Assembly: GCA_963717385.1 (NCBI GenBank)
Contig: CAVQWE010000006.1
Location: 186,001-250,000, forward strand
Length of the DNA: 64,000 nucleotides
Origin: Sva-07 sp963717385
GTDB lineage: Bacteria > Actinomycetota > Acidimicrobiia > Acidimicrobiales > Ilumatobacteraceae
Direction of reading: 5' to 3'
The stretch's first letter is position 1. Each line of letters begins with the position of its first letter. Position numbers and translations under genes: made by a program. The notes under the pieces were generated by a model. The model made no database searches. It was not told the DNA's origin and was given only the letters and a program-made list of their open reading frames with translations. Of the stretch, positions 18,781-27,127 are shown in pieces.

Positions 18781-19697
18781 TCAGCGCGGGCCGATGCCGC
18801 TGACCTTCTCGGCTGCCAACACGGTGGTCTCGGGAATCGCTTCGAGCCGCTCGCGTGGGATCGGCATGCCTGACACCTCGGAGTAGCCGTACGTGCCCGC
18901 TTCGATGCGGGCGAGCGCCGCATCGATCTCGAGGATGGTCTGTCGGGCCTGGGTCGACAGCACACGGTCGAGGTCACGCTGCACGACCATGGTGTCGCCC
19001 TCGCCCCCTTCGTCGTCGAACTGGACGTCGCCCATCTCGCCGTCTTCGATGATGCTCGTCGCCTCGTCTTCGAGCCTGGTTGCACGCGCCACCTCACTCG
19101 CTCGGCGTGCGACCAGCTCGTCACGCTGCTCCTTGAGGAACTTCACATCGAAGTCCTTGGTGTAGGCGATGCCGTCCTTGGTGTGTCCACGGGGTGCTGG
19201 CACCTCGACACGCTCGAACTTCGCGTTCGACAACAGCGACGGCGTCAAGACTGCTCGCGCTCGGTTGCCTCGGCTTGCGCGCCGATACGGCCGGCGTGGC
19301 CGGCGCCTTCTTCGTTGCCACGTTCTTGGTCGCTGCCTTCTTCGCTGGGGCCGTGCTGGCCGGGGCCTTCTTCGCTGGTGCCTTCTTCGCCGGGGCCTTC
19401 TTGGCGGCGGCTTTCTTGGCCGGGGCCTTCTTCGCTGCTGCCTTCTTCGCCGGGGCCTTCTTGGCCGGGGCCTTCTTCGCTGCAGCCTTCTTCGCCGGGG
19501 CCTTCTTGGCCGGGGCCTTCTTCGCTGCAGCCTTCTTGGCCGGGGCCTTCTTGCTGCGCCTTCTTGCGCGCCTTCTTGGCCGGGGCCTTCTTGGCGGCGG
19601 CCTTCTTCGCCGGGGCCTTCTTGGCGGCGGCCTTCTTCGCCGGGGCCTTCTTCGCAGAGGCCTTGCTGGCAGAACTGGACTTCTTCGATGCGGCCAT
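18781..19697 (-). CDS. Histone H1-like arm fused to Cys-less DksA/TraR-like protein (two frameshifts)
   Basis: About 305 residues when read through. The N-terminal half is a Lys/Ala/Pro-rich H1-like arm of repeated KKAPAKKA units. The C-terminal half is DksA/TraR-like: a coiled-coil region (FLKEQRDELVARRASEVARA) and a globular end GTYGYSEVSGMPIPRERLEA. All four zinc-finger Cys of DksA are absent: the first pair is replaced by Ser, and the second region reads TTVLAAEKV. The frame breaks near 19556 (extra base in KKA|SKKAP) and near 19250 (SASS|LTPSLLSN). Repairing both joins the parts. A strong GGAGGAG lies 5 nt before the ATG. Related H1-tailed DksA proteins occur in actinobacteria. It may act on RNA polymerase while binding DNA. 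Confidence 0.75.
19298..19680 (-). repeat. Low-complexity array encoding Lys/Ala/Pro repeats
   Basis: Near-identical GCC/AAG/GCG/CCG codon blocks repeat with a 15-30 nt period and encode KKAPA and KKAAA units of the H1-like arm. Copy number may vary between strains and may be collapsed in assemblies. Confidence 0.8.
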
Positions 19698-19730
19698 GAG
19701 CGCTCCTCCGGGCAGGTTGAGCGCCGGACT

Positions 19731-22700
19731 CTACCGGGAACGCTGTATGAACGCCTCGCCGATCAGCTCGGCGATGGCCACAGCAATCTGGGGCTCGGTG
19801 TCGGAACCGCCTTCGACAAGCTCCGTGTCGACCGAGGTCGCAAGTGTTTCGCCGGCGATCAGGTCACGATGGGCCTCGATCGCCTCGATCCACATCTTCG
19901 TCGCTGCCACCCGGAGCTCGATGCGGTCGGAAACGTCGAGATCCGCATCGCGGCGAGCCTGCTGGACGAGTCGCACCAGGTCGCGGGCTCGACCTTCGAT
20001 CTCGAGTTCGTCGGTCACCTCGATGTCGAGGGCGATCACCCCAGCATGCGAACCGAGGCCGGCGCTGGCTTGGTCGCCCGAGGCCACCAAGTCGAGCGAG
20101 TACTCCCCTGTCTCGAGGGTCACACCGCCGACGACCACGACGTCGCCGTCGACGGTCCAGTCGCCGGATTTGTGCGCCTTGATCACCTGCTGGACGTCCT
20201 TGCCCAGACGCGGGCCCAGCTTTGCCGGCACCAGCTGCAGTTGCTCGGTCGCCACCGAAGCAACATCGGCGGTGAGCTCGACTCGGTGGACGTTGACCTC
20301 GTCGGCGATCACGTCGACGAAGTTGGCGAGGCGATCCGCGTCAGCCGTGGCGACGGTGACGCTGGCGAGCGGTAGCCGGACTCGACGCTGATGGGCCTTG
20401 CGAACCGACAACGTGGCCGAACACACGTCGCGCACGAGGTCCATGGTGTCGACGAGGTCGTCGTCGGCTGGCAGTTCGTCGAGCGTCGGCCAGTCGGTGA
20501 GGTGCACACTGGCGACATCGTCGGTGCCGTGGAGACCGCCGTAGATCTCCTCTGACACCAACGGCAGCAGCGGCGAAGCCACGCGGACGAGCACCGACAG
20601 GACCGTGTGCATCGTGTCGATGGCATCGTGGTCGCCGGCCCAGAACCGGTCGCGGCTGCGTCGGATGTACCAGTTCGTGAGCACGTCGAGGTGCTCACGA
20701 ACGACTTGACATGCGCCGAACAGGTCGTAGGCGTCCATTGCCTCGGTCATGTCGGCGACGAGCGCACGCGTCTTGGCGAGGACGTACCGGTCGAGCACGT
20801 TGGTCGAATCGGTTCGCTCCACGCCCTGGTGGTCGGCGGCGTTGGCATACAGGGTCAGGAAGTACCACGAGTTCCACAACGGCAGCAGGACGTGACGAAC
20901 GGTGTCGCGCATGCCCTCCTCGGTGACCATGCCGTCGCCGCCGCGGAGGATCGACGATGACAACAGGTGCCAGCGCATGGCGTCGGCGCCGTGCGTGTCG
21001 AACATCTCGCGAGGGTCCGGATAGTTGTTGAGGCTCTTCGACATCTTGCGACCGTCGTCGCCGAGGACGTTGCCGTGGCTGACGCAGTTGGCGAATGCCG
21101 GCCGATCGAACAGCGCAGTGGCGAGGACGTGCAGCGTGTAGAACCAGCCGCGGGTCTGGCCGATGTACTCGACGATGAAGTCGCCCGGGTAGTGATGTTC
21201 GAACCAGTCCTGGTTCTCGAACGGGTAGTGCACCTGGGCGAACGGCATCGAGCCGGACTCGAACCAGCAGTCGAGCACCTCTGGCACGCGCCGCATCATC
21301 GACACTCCCGTGGGATCGTCGGGGTTCGGTCGAACGAGATCATCGACCTCTGGGCGGTGCAGGTCGGTGACCTCGACGCCGAAGTCGGCTTCGAGTTCGG
21401 CGATCGAGCCGTAGACGTCGGTGCGCGGGTAGGTCGGGTCGTCGGACTGCCACACGGGGATCGGCGACCCCCAGAATCGGTTCCGGCTGATCGACCAATC
21501 GCGGGCGTTCTCGATCCACTTGCCGAAGCTGCCGTCTTTGATGTGCGCCGGCTGCCAGGTGATCTGCTGGTTGAGCTCGACCATCCGATCGCGGAACTTG
21601 GTGACCTCGACGAACCACGAAGAGATCGCTCGGTACACCAGCGGCTGCGAGCAGCGCCAGCAATGCGGGTACGGGTGGTCGTAGGTGGCGTGGCGTACCA
21701 CGACCCCGCGTTCCTTCAGCGTGCGGATCACCAGCGGATTGGCGTCGAACACGTGCGTTCCTGCCCAGTCGCTGACCTCGGCGGTGTACCGCCCGTGTTC
21801 GTCCATCGGACAGATCGTCGGGATGCCCGCGGCGTTGGCGACGACCTGGTCGTCCTCGCCGAATCCGGGGGCGAGGTGCACGATGCCGGTGCCGTCCTCG
21901 GTCGACACGAAGTCGGCAGCGAGCACCTGGAACGCATGCTCGGTGCCGGCGAAATAGTCGAACAACGGGGTGTATCGACGGCCAACGAGGTCGGCACCCT
22001 TCATGGCGCCAACGGTGGTCGCCTCCCCGAGTTCGGCTGCATAGCTGGCGAGCAACGCCTCGGCGAGCACGTACCTGGTGCCGTCGAGTTCGACCACGAC
22101 GTAGTCGATGTCGGCACCGACAGCGAGCGCGAGGTTCGATGGCAGGGTCCAGGGCGTGGTGGTCCAGGCGAGCAGCCGCTCACCGGTGTCGAGTTCGAAC
22201 CCGACGGTGAGCGCAGGGTCTTGTCGATCGCGGTAGACGTCGTCCATTCGGGTCTCGGTGTTCGACAGCGGCGTCTCGCACCGCCAGCAGTAGGCGATCA
22301 CCCGGAAGCCCTCGTAGATCAGGCCCTTGTCCCACAGCGTCTTGAAGGCCCACATGACACTCTCCATGTACGAGAGGTCGAGGGTCTTGTAGTCGTTGTC
22401 GAAGTCGACCCAGCGGGCCTGACGCGTGACATACGAGCGCCAGTCATCGGTGAACTGCAACACGCTGGTGCGGCACGCATCGTTGAACTTGTCGATGCCG
22501 AACGCGGTGATGTCGGGGTGTCCCGAGATGCCGAGTTCCTGCTCTGCCTTCACTTCGGCGGGCAACCCGTGGCAGTCCCAACCGAATCGACGCTCGACGC
22601 GACGTCCGCGCATCGTCTGGTACCGCGGGATGGCGTCTTTGACGTAGCCGGTCAGCAGGTGTCCGTAGTGCGGCAACCCATTGGCGAATGGAGGTCCGTC

Positions 22701-22847
22701 GTAGAAGACGAACTCGTTGTCGCCGTGCGCACCCGCCTCACGCTGATCGATCGACGCCTGGAACGTGTCGTCTTTCTCCCAGCGCGCGAGGACGTCCTCT
22801 TCGAGGCGCGGGAAGTTCGGCCGGGGGTCGACATTTGGGTAGGCCAC
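19731..22847 (-). CDS. ileS: Isoleucyl-tRNA synthetase
   Basis: A complete 1038-residue class I synthetase with an intact frame. The HIGH-equivalent is NGLPHYGHLLTG (residues 57-66), and the KMSKS loop is DGRKMSKSLNNYPDP. The CP1 editing region is present (LAWTTTPWTLPSNLALAVGA). The C-terminal part lacks the zinc finger of bacterial IleS type 1, so it looks like the longer eukaryote-like type 2 form, often associated with natural mupirocin resistance; that is inference from the overall layout. GTG start with TAGCAT 6 nt upstream and no Shine-Dalgarno suggests its own leaderless promoter inside the dcw run. Confidence 0.95.
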   Translation of the reverse strand: MAYPNVDPRPNFPRLEEDVLARWEKDDTFQASIDQREAGAHGDNEFVFYDGPPFANGLPHYGHLLTGYVKDAIPRYQTMRGRRVERRFGWDCHGLPAEVKAEQELGISGHPDITAFGIDKFNDACRTSVLQFTDDWRSYVTRQARWVDFDNDYKTLDLSYMESVMWAFKTLWDKGLIYEGFRVIAYCWRCETPLSNTETRMDDVYRDRQDPALTVGFELDTGERLLAWTTTPWTLPSNLALAVGADIDYVVVELDGTRYVLAEALLASYAAELGEATTVGAMKGADLVGRRYTPLFDYFAGTEHAFQVLAADFVSTEDGTGIVHLAPGFGEDDQVVANAAGIPTICPMDEHGRYTAEVSDWAGTHVFDANPLVIRTLKERGVVVRHATYDHPYPHCWRCSQPLVYRAISSWFVEVTKFRDRMVELNQQITWQPAHIKDGSFGKWIENARDWSISRNRFWGSPIPVWQSDDPTYPRTDVYGSIAELEADFGVEVTDLHRPEVDDLVRPNPDDPTGVSMMRRVPEVLDCWFESGSMPFAQVHYPFENQDWFEHHYPGDFIVEYIGQTRGWFYTLHVLATALFDRPAFANCVSHGNVLGDDGRKMSKSLNNYPDPREMFDTHGADAMRWHLLSSSILRGGDGMVTEEGMRDTVRHVLLPLWNSWYFLTLYANAADHQGVERTDSTNVLDRYVLAKTRALVADMTEAMDAYDLFGACQVVREHLDVLTNWYIRRSRDRFWAGDHDAIDTMHTVLSVLVRVASPLLPLVSEEIYGGLHGTDDVASVHLTDWPTLDELPADDDLVDTMDLVRDVCSATLSVRKAHQRRVRLPLASVTVATADADRLANFVDVIADEVNVHRVELTADVASVATEQLQLVPAKLGPRLGKDVQQVIKAHKSGDWTVDGDVVVVGGVTLETGEYSLDLVASGDQASAGLGSHAGVIALDIEVTDELEIEGRARDLVRLVQQARRDADLDVSDRIELRVAATKMWIEAIEAHRDLIAGETLATSVDTELVEGGSDTEPQIAVAIAELIGEAFIQRSR

Positions 22848-22853
22848 GCCACG

Positions 22854-22859
22854 ATGCTA
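22854..22859 (-). promoter_or_regulatory. -10 hexamer TAGCAT, leaderless start of ileS
   Basis: TAGCAT on the minus strand lies 6 nt before the GTG at 22847. No T-box-like leader is possible, because the gap to divIVA is only 62 nt. Confidence 0.5.
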
Positions 22860-22891
22860 TCGACGCGGCGGTGAGCCCAGACCCGGGGTTT

Positions 22892-22909
22892 ACCGGCGCA
22901 GGTGCCGGT
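22892..22909 (-). terminator. Small hairpin after divIVA
   Basis: ACCGGC and GCCGGT form a 6-bp stem with a 6-nt loop immediately after the divIVA stop on the minus strand. No U tract follows, so it may only attenuate. Confidence 0.35.
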
Positions 22910-23817
22910 TCAGCGGCGGTCGTCGTCGAACGAGAACCGGAACTCGTCGCCGGTCTTGGTCGCTTCGGAATCGTCGCCCGAGGTCTCGACGACGGGCATG
23001 GCCTGCGTCGGCTCGCCGTCGCCGGCCCACGGATCGTCTCGGTCCGAGGCGTCGGCAGCGGGTTCGTCGTCGGCGATCTCGGTGACGATGACGAGGTCGT
23101 CGTCAGATGCGGCAGCATCGGCGACATCGCTGCCAGTGCCGGCGAGCGGCTCGTGGTCACCGACGGGGGTGCTCGGCCGCTTCGTCAGCAGATGCTGACA
23201 GCAGCGGCGGGCGCGCTTGGCCGATTCCGCCGGGAACTCGTTCGGAGATGTCGATCAACGACGTCGCTGCGTCGCGAAGACGGCTGCGCTGCTCGGTGAG
23301 GAACAACTCGAGTTGCTCGACATCGGATTCGAGGAAGTCGCGGCGGGCCTTGAGTGCCTCGACCTCGCTCGAGATCGACGCCCGTTCGGCCTCGCCCACC
23401 TGACGGGCCTCGGCACGAGCCTCGGCCAACAACTGAGCCGACATCTCACGCGTCGAGTCGAGTGTGGTGGCAGCTTCGTCGTTCGCTGCGCCCACGATGC
23501 GGGCAGCTTCGCCCCGGGCCTCGGCAACGGCGGTGTCGGCAGTGCGTTGGGCCAGCAACAACGTGCGGCTGATCGTCTCCGACTCGTCGACCGAAGCGTC
23601 GACCTTCGCCGCTGGAGCGGCGGCCTCGGCGTCGGACACCTCTTGCAATCGTGCCACCGCCGCTCGCGGCACGAGCTTCCATTGCGGTCGACTGGTTCTG
23701 GGCACGCTCGAGTTCGTCGGCGATGTCGTTCAGGAAGACCTTGACCTCGTCGGGGTCGGCGCCCTTGCGGACCGTCTTGAACTCGGCGCTCCTGACGCGC
23801 TGGGGTGTCATCTCCAT
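22910..23817 (-). CDS. divIVA: DivIVA-domain cell division/polar growth protein (two frameshifts)
   Basis: A membrane-curvature-sensing coiled-coil scaffold, about 302 residues when read through. The N-terminal DivIVA domain is VRSAEFKTVRKGADPDEVKV followed by FLNDIADELERA. A long Ala/Glu/Arg coiled coil follows, and an Asp/Glu-rich disordered tail ends in FRFSFDDDRR. The frame breaks near 23660 (extra base in EARA|RAAVARLQE) and in a run of five C near 23167 (AAEHP|VGDHEP). Correcting both extends the protein to the stop at 22910. AGGAG lies 6 nt before the ATG. Its position after sepF and before ileS is the standard actinobacterial and Firmicute arrangement. Confidence 0.87.
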
Positions 23818-23834
23818 GGCTTGCTCCTGTGTCG

Positions 23835-24432
23835 TCAGTCGTCGTACTCGTCGTAGCGCTGGGGACGCTGCGCCGGAGGTTTGAGGAGATAGACGCCGGT
23901 GGCGACCTTCTCCATTGAACCGTCGAGCGCGTAGCAGATGCCGCTGGCGAAGTCGATCAGTCGCCGCGCCACCTCACGCTCGGTGCCCTCGAGATTCAAG
24001 ATCACGGGCTGACCCTCTTTGAACTTGTCGGCAACCTCTTGGGCCTGGTCGAAGCGCCGGGGACGAACGGTGTGGGGTTCCATGGATCCTCCGGGGACGC
24101 TGCGCAAACTGGGCTGTGGTGTCTGGGTCGGGCGGACCTGGACGCCGGAATCATCCGAGCGTCCGTTGGCCGCGCGACGTGATGGCGATGCGTCGAAGTC
24201 TCGTGACGGAAAGCTCGGCCGGGCCGACACCGTTCGCACAGTCGGCTCTTCCTCTGGCTCCCAGCCTCGTTGCGCGCTGCCGCCGGCGGCGCCTGATGGG
24301 CGAGTCTCGACGTCACGTGGTCCCACGGCCATGACGCGACTGAGCCTCGGGCTCGTCGTAGTCGTCATAGTCGTCGTACGCATCGTCGGGACCGAGACCC
24401 AGGTAGTCCATGGTCCGTTTCCAGAGTGACAT
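23835..24432 (-). CDS. sepF: Cell division protein SepF (one frameshift)
   Basis: SepF tethers FtsZ to the membrane, replacing FtsA in actinobacteria. The N-terminus MSLWKRTMDYLGLGPDDAY carries the membrane-binding amphipathic helix, followed by an Asp/Tyr-rich linker. The C-terminal globular domain has VRPRRFDQAQEVADKFKEGQ, VILNLEGTEREVARRLIDF and DGSMEKVATGVYLL. The frame breaks near 24331, where one extra base splits EPEAQS from VMAVGPRDVETR; the repaired protein is about 198 residues. The start is secured by a perfect AGGAGG 5 nt upstream. It follows yggS after 69 nt. Confidence 0.92.
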
Positions 24433-24501
24433 GCAATCCTCCTGCGTGGCGCAGGCTAGCCCAGCATGACGCATCCGAGGTGGACGCCGGGCCACCCGCG
24501 T

Positions 24502-25173
24502 TCAGGTCGTCGAAGCAGTGCGCGGCGGACGCGGTCCGAACAACGCAGTACCGATGCGCACCTGCGTGCTGCCCTCCTGCACGGCGACATCGAGATCGCC
24601 GCTCATCCCCATCGAGCAGACGGCCAGGCCGAGCGTGTCGACGAGCGCTCGCACCTGTCGGAACCCAGCACGAGCGGCCTCAGCAGGGGCGCCCGTCGGC
24701 CCAACCGTCATCAGGCCCTGCACCGACAAACCGACCTCGCCTGCATGGGAGACCAGCGCCGCTGCGTCGTCGAGTGCACAGCCTCCCTTGCCTGGATCGC
24801 CACTGGTGTCGACCTGGATCAGGACACGCGCTCCGGGGGCACGTTTGGCCACCTCGTCGACGAGCGAGATCCGGTCGAGGCTGCACCACACGTCGACGAG
24901 ATCGACCAGCTGACGCACCTTGTTTCGCTGGAGTCGGCCGATGAAGTGCACCTCGGGTCGCAAACGCTCGATGGTGGACGCTTTGTCGAGCAACTCCTGG
25001 GCATAGTTCTCGCCGACTGCGTCGCACCCGGCGCCAACAGCTGCGTCGATCGCCTCTGCCCCGAACCCTTTGGTCACCCCGACGAGTTCGACCCGGTGCT
25101 CCCACGAACGATCGATCGCAGCGATCCGGGTTCGAATCGCGTCGGTCCGAGATGCCACGTCGGCGAGGTTCAC
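24502..25173 (-). CDS. yggS: YggS family PLP homeostasis protein
   Basis: A 223-residue single-domain PLP-binding protein (PLPBP/YggS/PROSC) that influences vitamin B6 and amino acid homeostasis; it has no known catalytic reaction. The PLP lysine is Lys35 in VELVGVTKGFGAE. Other family motifs are GENYAQELLDKA, VHFIGRLQRNKVR, and the C-terminal SMGMSGDLDVAVQEGSTQVR and IGTALFG. The GTG at 25173 overlaps the yfiH stop as GTGA; the longer reading to 25263 lies inside yfiH. Location between yfiH and sepF in the division cluster is conserved in many Gram-positive bacteria. Confidence 0.92.
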   Translation of the reverse strand: MNLADVASRTDAIRTRIAAIDRSWEHRVELVGVTKGFGAEAIDAAVGAGCDAVGENYAQELLDKASTIERLRPEVHFIGRLQRNKVRQLVDLVDVWCSLDRISLVDEVAKRAPGARVLIQVDTSGDPGKGGCALDDAAALVSHAGEVGLSVQGLMTVGPTGAPAEAARAGFRQVRALVDTLGLAVCSMGMSGDLDVAVQEGSTQVRIGTALFGPRPPRTASTT

Positions 25174-25877
25174 GTCATCTCCTCGAACCACGCCACGAGT
25201 GCGTGACGTTCGGACTCGCCACGGCGCCGATGAGAACGGAATCGCCGATCGCAGCCGGTGCACGCACCGACGACGTCGAGCGCAATTCCCCGACGAGCGA
25301 GTGCCGCCCGCACCGCCGACGGCACGTCGAGTGCCCGACTCCCCCAGGCAGTGACCCCTTCCAGCTCAGCTGCTGGCACCCCGACGCCGAGCGCCACCTG
25401 TGCGAGATCGTCGAGGCCGAACTCGTAGCAGCACTGGTGGATACACGGCCCGAGCACCGCGATCGCGGTGGTGGTCCCCGATGACTCGAGTGCGTCGATC
25501 GCCTGATCGATGACTCCACCGGCGAGCCCGCGCCACCCTGCATGGATCACGACCCGACCGGTTCCGTTCGTTGCGAACAGCGCGATCGGGGCGCAGTCGG
25601 CAACCCAGACCGCCACGGGCTGATCGAACCGATCAGCGAGCAGGGCGTCACCTGTCGCTGCGATCGGCCACCGGCAGTCGTCGAGGCGGTCGATGTCGAT
25701 GACGTCGGTGCCGTGCACTTCGTCGAGCATCGCCCAGACCGACCCGGTCAGGCCGATCTGGCGGCGTCGCAGCTCGTCGTGGTCGACGAGGTCGGGACGG
25801 ATGTCGCCGTCGCTGCACTCGGTGACCGCAGCGACAGCAACACGCCCCGCGACCGTTCGTCGCAGGAGCTGCTGCAT
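25170..25877 (-). CDS. yfiH: YfiH/LACC1-type multicopper-fold purine nucleoside phosphorylase-like protein
   Basis: A 235-residue protein of the laccase-domain family (PF02578). Members have adenosine deaminase and purine nucleoside phosphorylase activities, and in E. coli the protein has been linked to peptidoglycan quality control. The zinc-site residues are visible: the His in LDEVHGTDVI, the Cys of VADCAPIALF, the His in VVIHAGWRGLAGG, and GPCIHQCCYEFG. It sits directly after ftsZ (28 nt gap) and overlaps yggS. The start at 25877 (MQQLLRRTV) is chosen over a longer frame because upstream codons overlap ftsZ and are not conserved. Confidence 0.88.
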   Translation of the reverse strand: MQQLLRRTVAGRVAVAAVTECSDGDIRPDLVDHDELRRRQIGLTGSVWAMLDEVHGTDVIDIDRLDDCRWPIAATGDALLADRFDQPVAVWVADCAPIALFATNGTGRVVIHAGWRGLAGGVIDQAIDALESSGTTTAIAVLGPCIHQCCYEFGLDDLAQVALGVGVPAAELEGVTAWGSRALDVPSAVRAALARRGIALDVVGACTGCDRRFRSHRRRGESERHALVAWFEEMT

Positions 25878-25905
25878 ACGGTGCGGTTCGGTCGTGCCCG
25901 GCGGC

Positions 25906-27009
25906 TTACTTGAGGAACGACGGCACGTCGAAATCGTCGTCGTCGTCGCTGTCGGCGAGCGGATCGGGCTCGTCGTCGGAGCCGAACAGTTCGGTGATGC
26001 GCGTCGCCGAGGTGCGCGGGCCATCGTCGCTCGTGGTGCTGCGAAGTGCCGCATGATCATCGAGCCGGTCGAATCCGGCGGCGATGACGGTGATGCGAAC
26101 CTCGTCGCCCATCTCGTCGTCGATGACCGTGCCGAAGATGATGTTGGCGTCCTGGTGAGCGACACCGTGGATGATCTCTGCTGCGGCGTTCATCTCGAAC
26201 AGGCCCATGCCGGAAGGGCCGGTGATGTTCAACAACACGCCGCGGGCACCGTCGATCGCCGACTCGAGCAGCGGGCTCGAGATCGCTGCCTTGGCAGCCG
26301 ACACGGCACGGTCGTCGCCGCTCGCCTGGCCGATGCCCATCAGTGCGGACCCGGCATTGGAGAGCACCATCTTGACGTCGGCGAAGTCGGTGTTGATCAG
26401 ACCAGGAGTCGTGATGAGCCCGGTGATGCCCGACACGCCCTGCAGCAGGACTTCGTCGGCCATCTTGAATGCGTTGAGCACGCTCGTCTTGTCGTTGGCG
26501 ACGGTGAGCAGACGATCGTTCGGGATGACGATCAGGGTGTCGACCTTCTCCTTGAGCTTGCCGACACCATTGTCGGCCTGGACTGCTCGGCGGCGGCCCT
26601 CGAACGAGAACGGACGCGTGACGACGCCGATCGTGAGTGCGCCGGCCTCGCGGGCGATCTCGGCGATGACCGGCGCTGCGCCGGTGCCGGTGCCACCACC
26701 CTCGCCGGCGGTGATGAACACCATGTCGGCGCCACGCACCATCTCTTCGATCTCTTCGTGGTGAGCTTCGGCAGCCGAACGCCCCACTTCGGGGTCGCTG
26801 CCGGCACCGAGCCCGCGCGTCAGGTCACGACCGATGTCGAGCTTGACGTCGGCGTCGCTCATGAGGAGCGCCTGCGCGTCGGTGTTGACGGCGATGAACT
26901 CGACGCCCTTCAGTCCGGCGTCGATCATCCGGTTGACGGCATTGACGCCGCCACCGCCGACACCGACGACCTTGATCACGGCGAGATAGTTCTGCGGGGC
27001 GCCGACCAT
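25906..27009 (-). CDS. ftsZ: Cell division GTPase FtsZ
   Basis: The tubulin homologue that forms the Z ring, 367 residues. The tubulin signature GEGGGTGTGAAP is at residues 103-113, the T7 synergy loop at NTDFADVKMVL, and the N-terminal nucleotide fold at KVVGVGGGGVNAVNRM. The acidic linker is short, and the C-terminal peptide ends DDDDDFDVPSFLK, the tail recognised by SepF and FtsW in actinobacteria. The ATG at 27009 is fixed by GGAGG 8 nt upstream (27018-27022); a TTG at 27024 is less likely. A 118-nt gap to ftsQ suggests an additional internal promoter for ftsZ. Confidence 0.97.
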   Translation of the reverse strand: MVGAPQNYLAVIKVVGVGGGGVNAVNRMIDAGLKGVEFIAVNTDAQALLMSDADVKLDIGRDLTRGLGAGSDPEVGRSAAEAHHEEIEEMVRGADMVFITAGEGGGTGTGAAPVIAEIAREAGALTIGVVTRPFSFEGRRRAVQADNGVGKLKEKVDTLIVIPNDRLLTVANDKTSVLNAFKMADEVLLQGVSGITGLITTPGLINTDFADVKMVLSNAGSALMGIGQASGDDRAVSAAKAAISSPLLESAIDGARGVLLNITGPSGMGLFEMNAAAEIIHGVAHQDANIIFGTVIDDEMGDEVRITVIAAGFDRLDDHAALRSTTSDDGPRTSATRITELFGSDDEPDPLADSDDDDDFDVPSFLK

Positions 27010-27127
27010 CAGCGGGTCCTCCAAGTATGTGAGTTCATGTTTCGGATCGTTTCAGCCGGGCGGGCGGACAAGAAGAATCGGATACTGCCGCCACATCCTG
27101 TCAGGTCCAGCGCCTGCAAGTGGGGAC
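27010..27127 (-). promoter_or_regulatory. ftsQ-ftsZ intergenic leader with Shine-Dalgarno
   Basis: This is the longest gap inside the division cluster. It holds GGAGG at 27018-27022, and a possible -10 (TATCCG, about 27080) without a convincing -35. ftsZ often has its own promoters in actinobacteria. I see no hairpin. Confidence 0.4.

Noticed and set aside
19298..19680. CRISPR-like array
   Set aside because: The repeats are short coding blocks for Lys/Ala/Pro with no unique spacers, and no cas genes are present.
20967..22874. 635-codon open frame on the plus strand opposite ileS
   Set aside because: It is antisense to an intact, fully conserved ileS. Long antisense frames are expected in high-GC coding DNA, and the translation has no recognisable domain.
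22848..22909. T-box riboswitch upstream of ileS
   Set aside because: Only 62 nt separate divIVA and ileS, with no room for a T-box leader, and a -10 hexamer lies 6 nt from the start codon.
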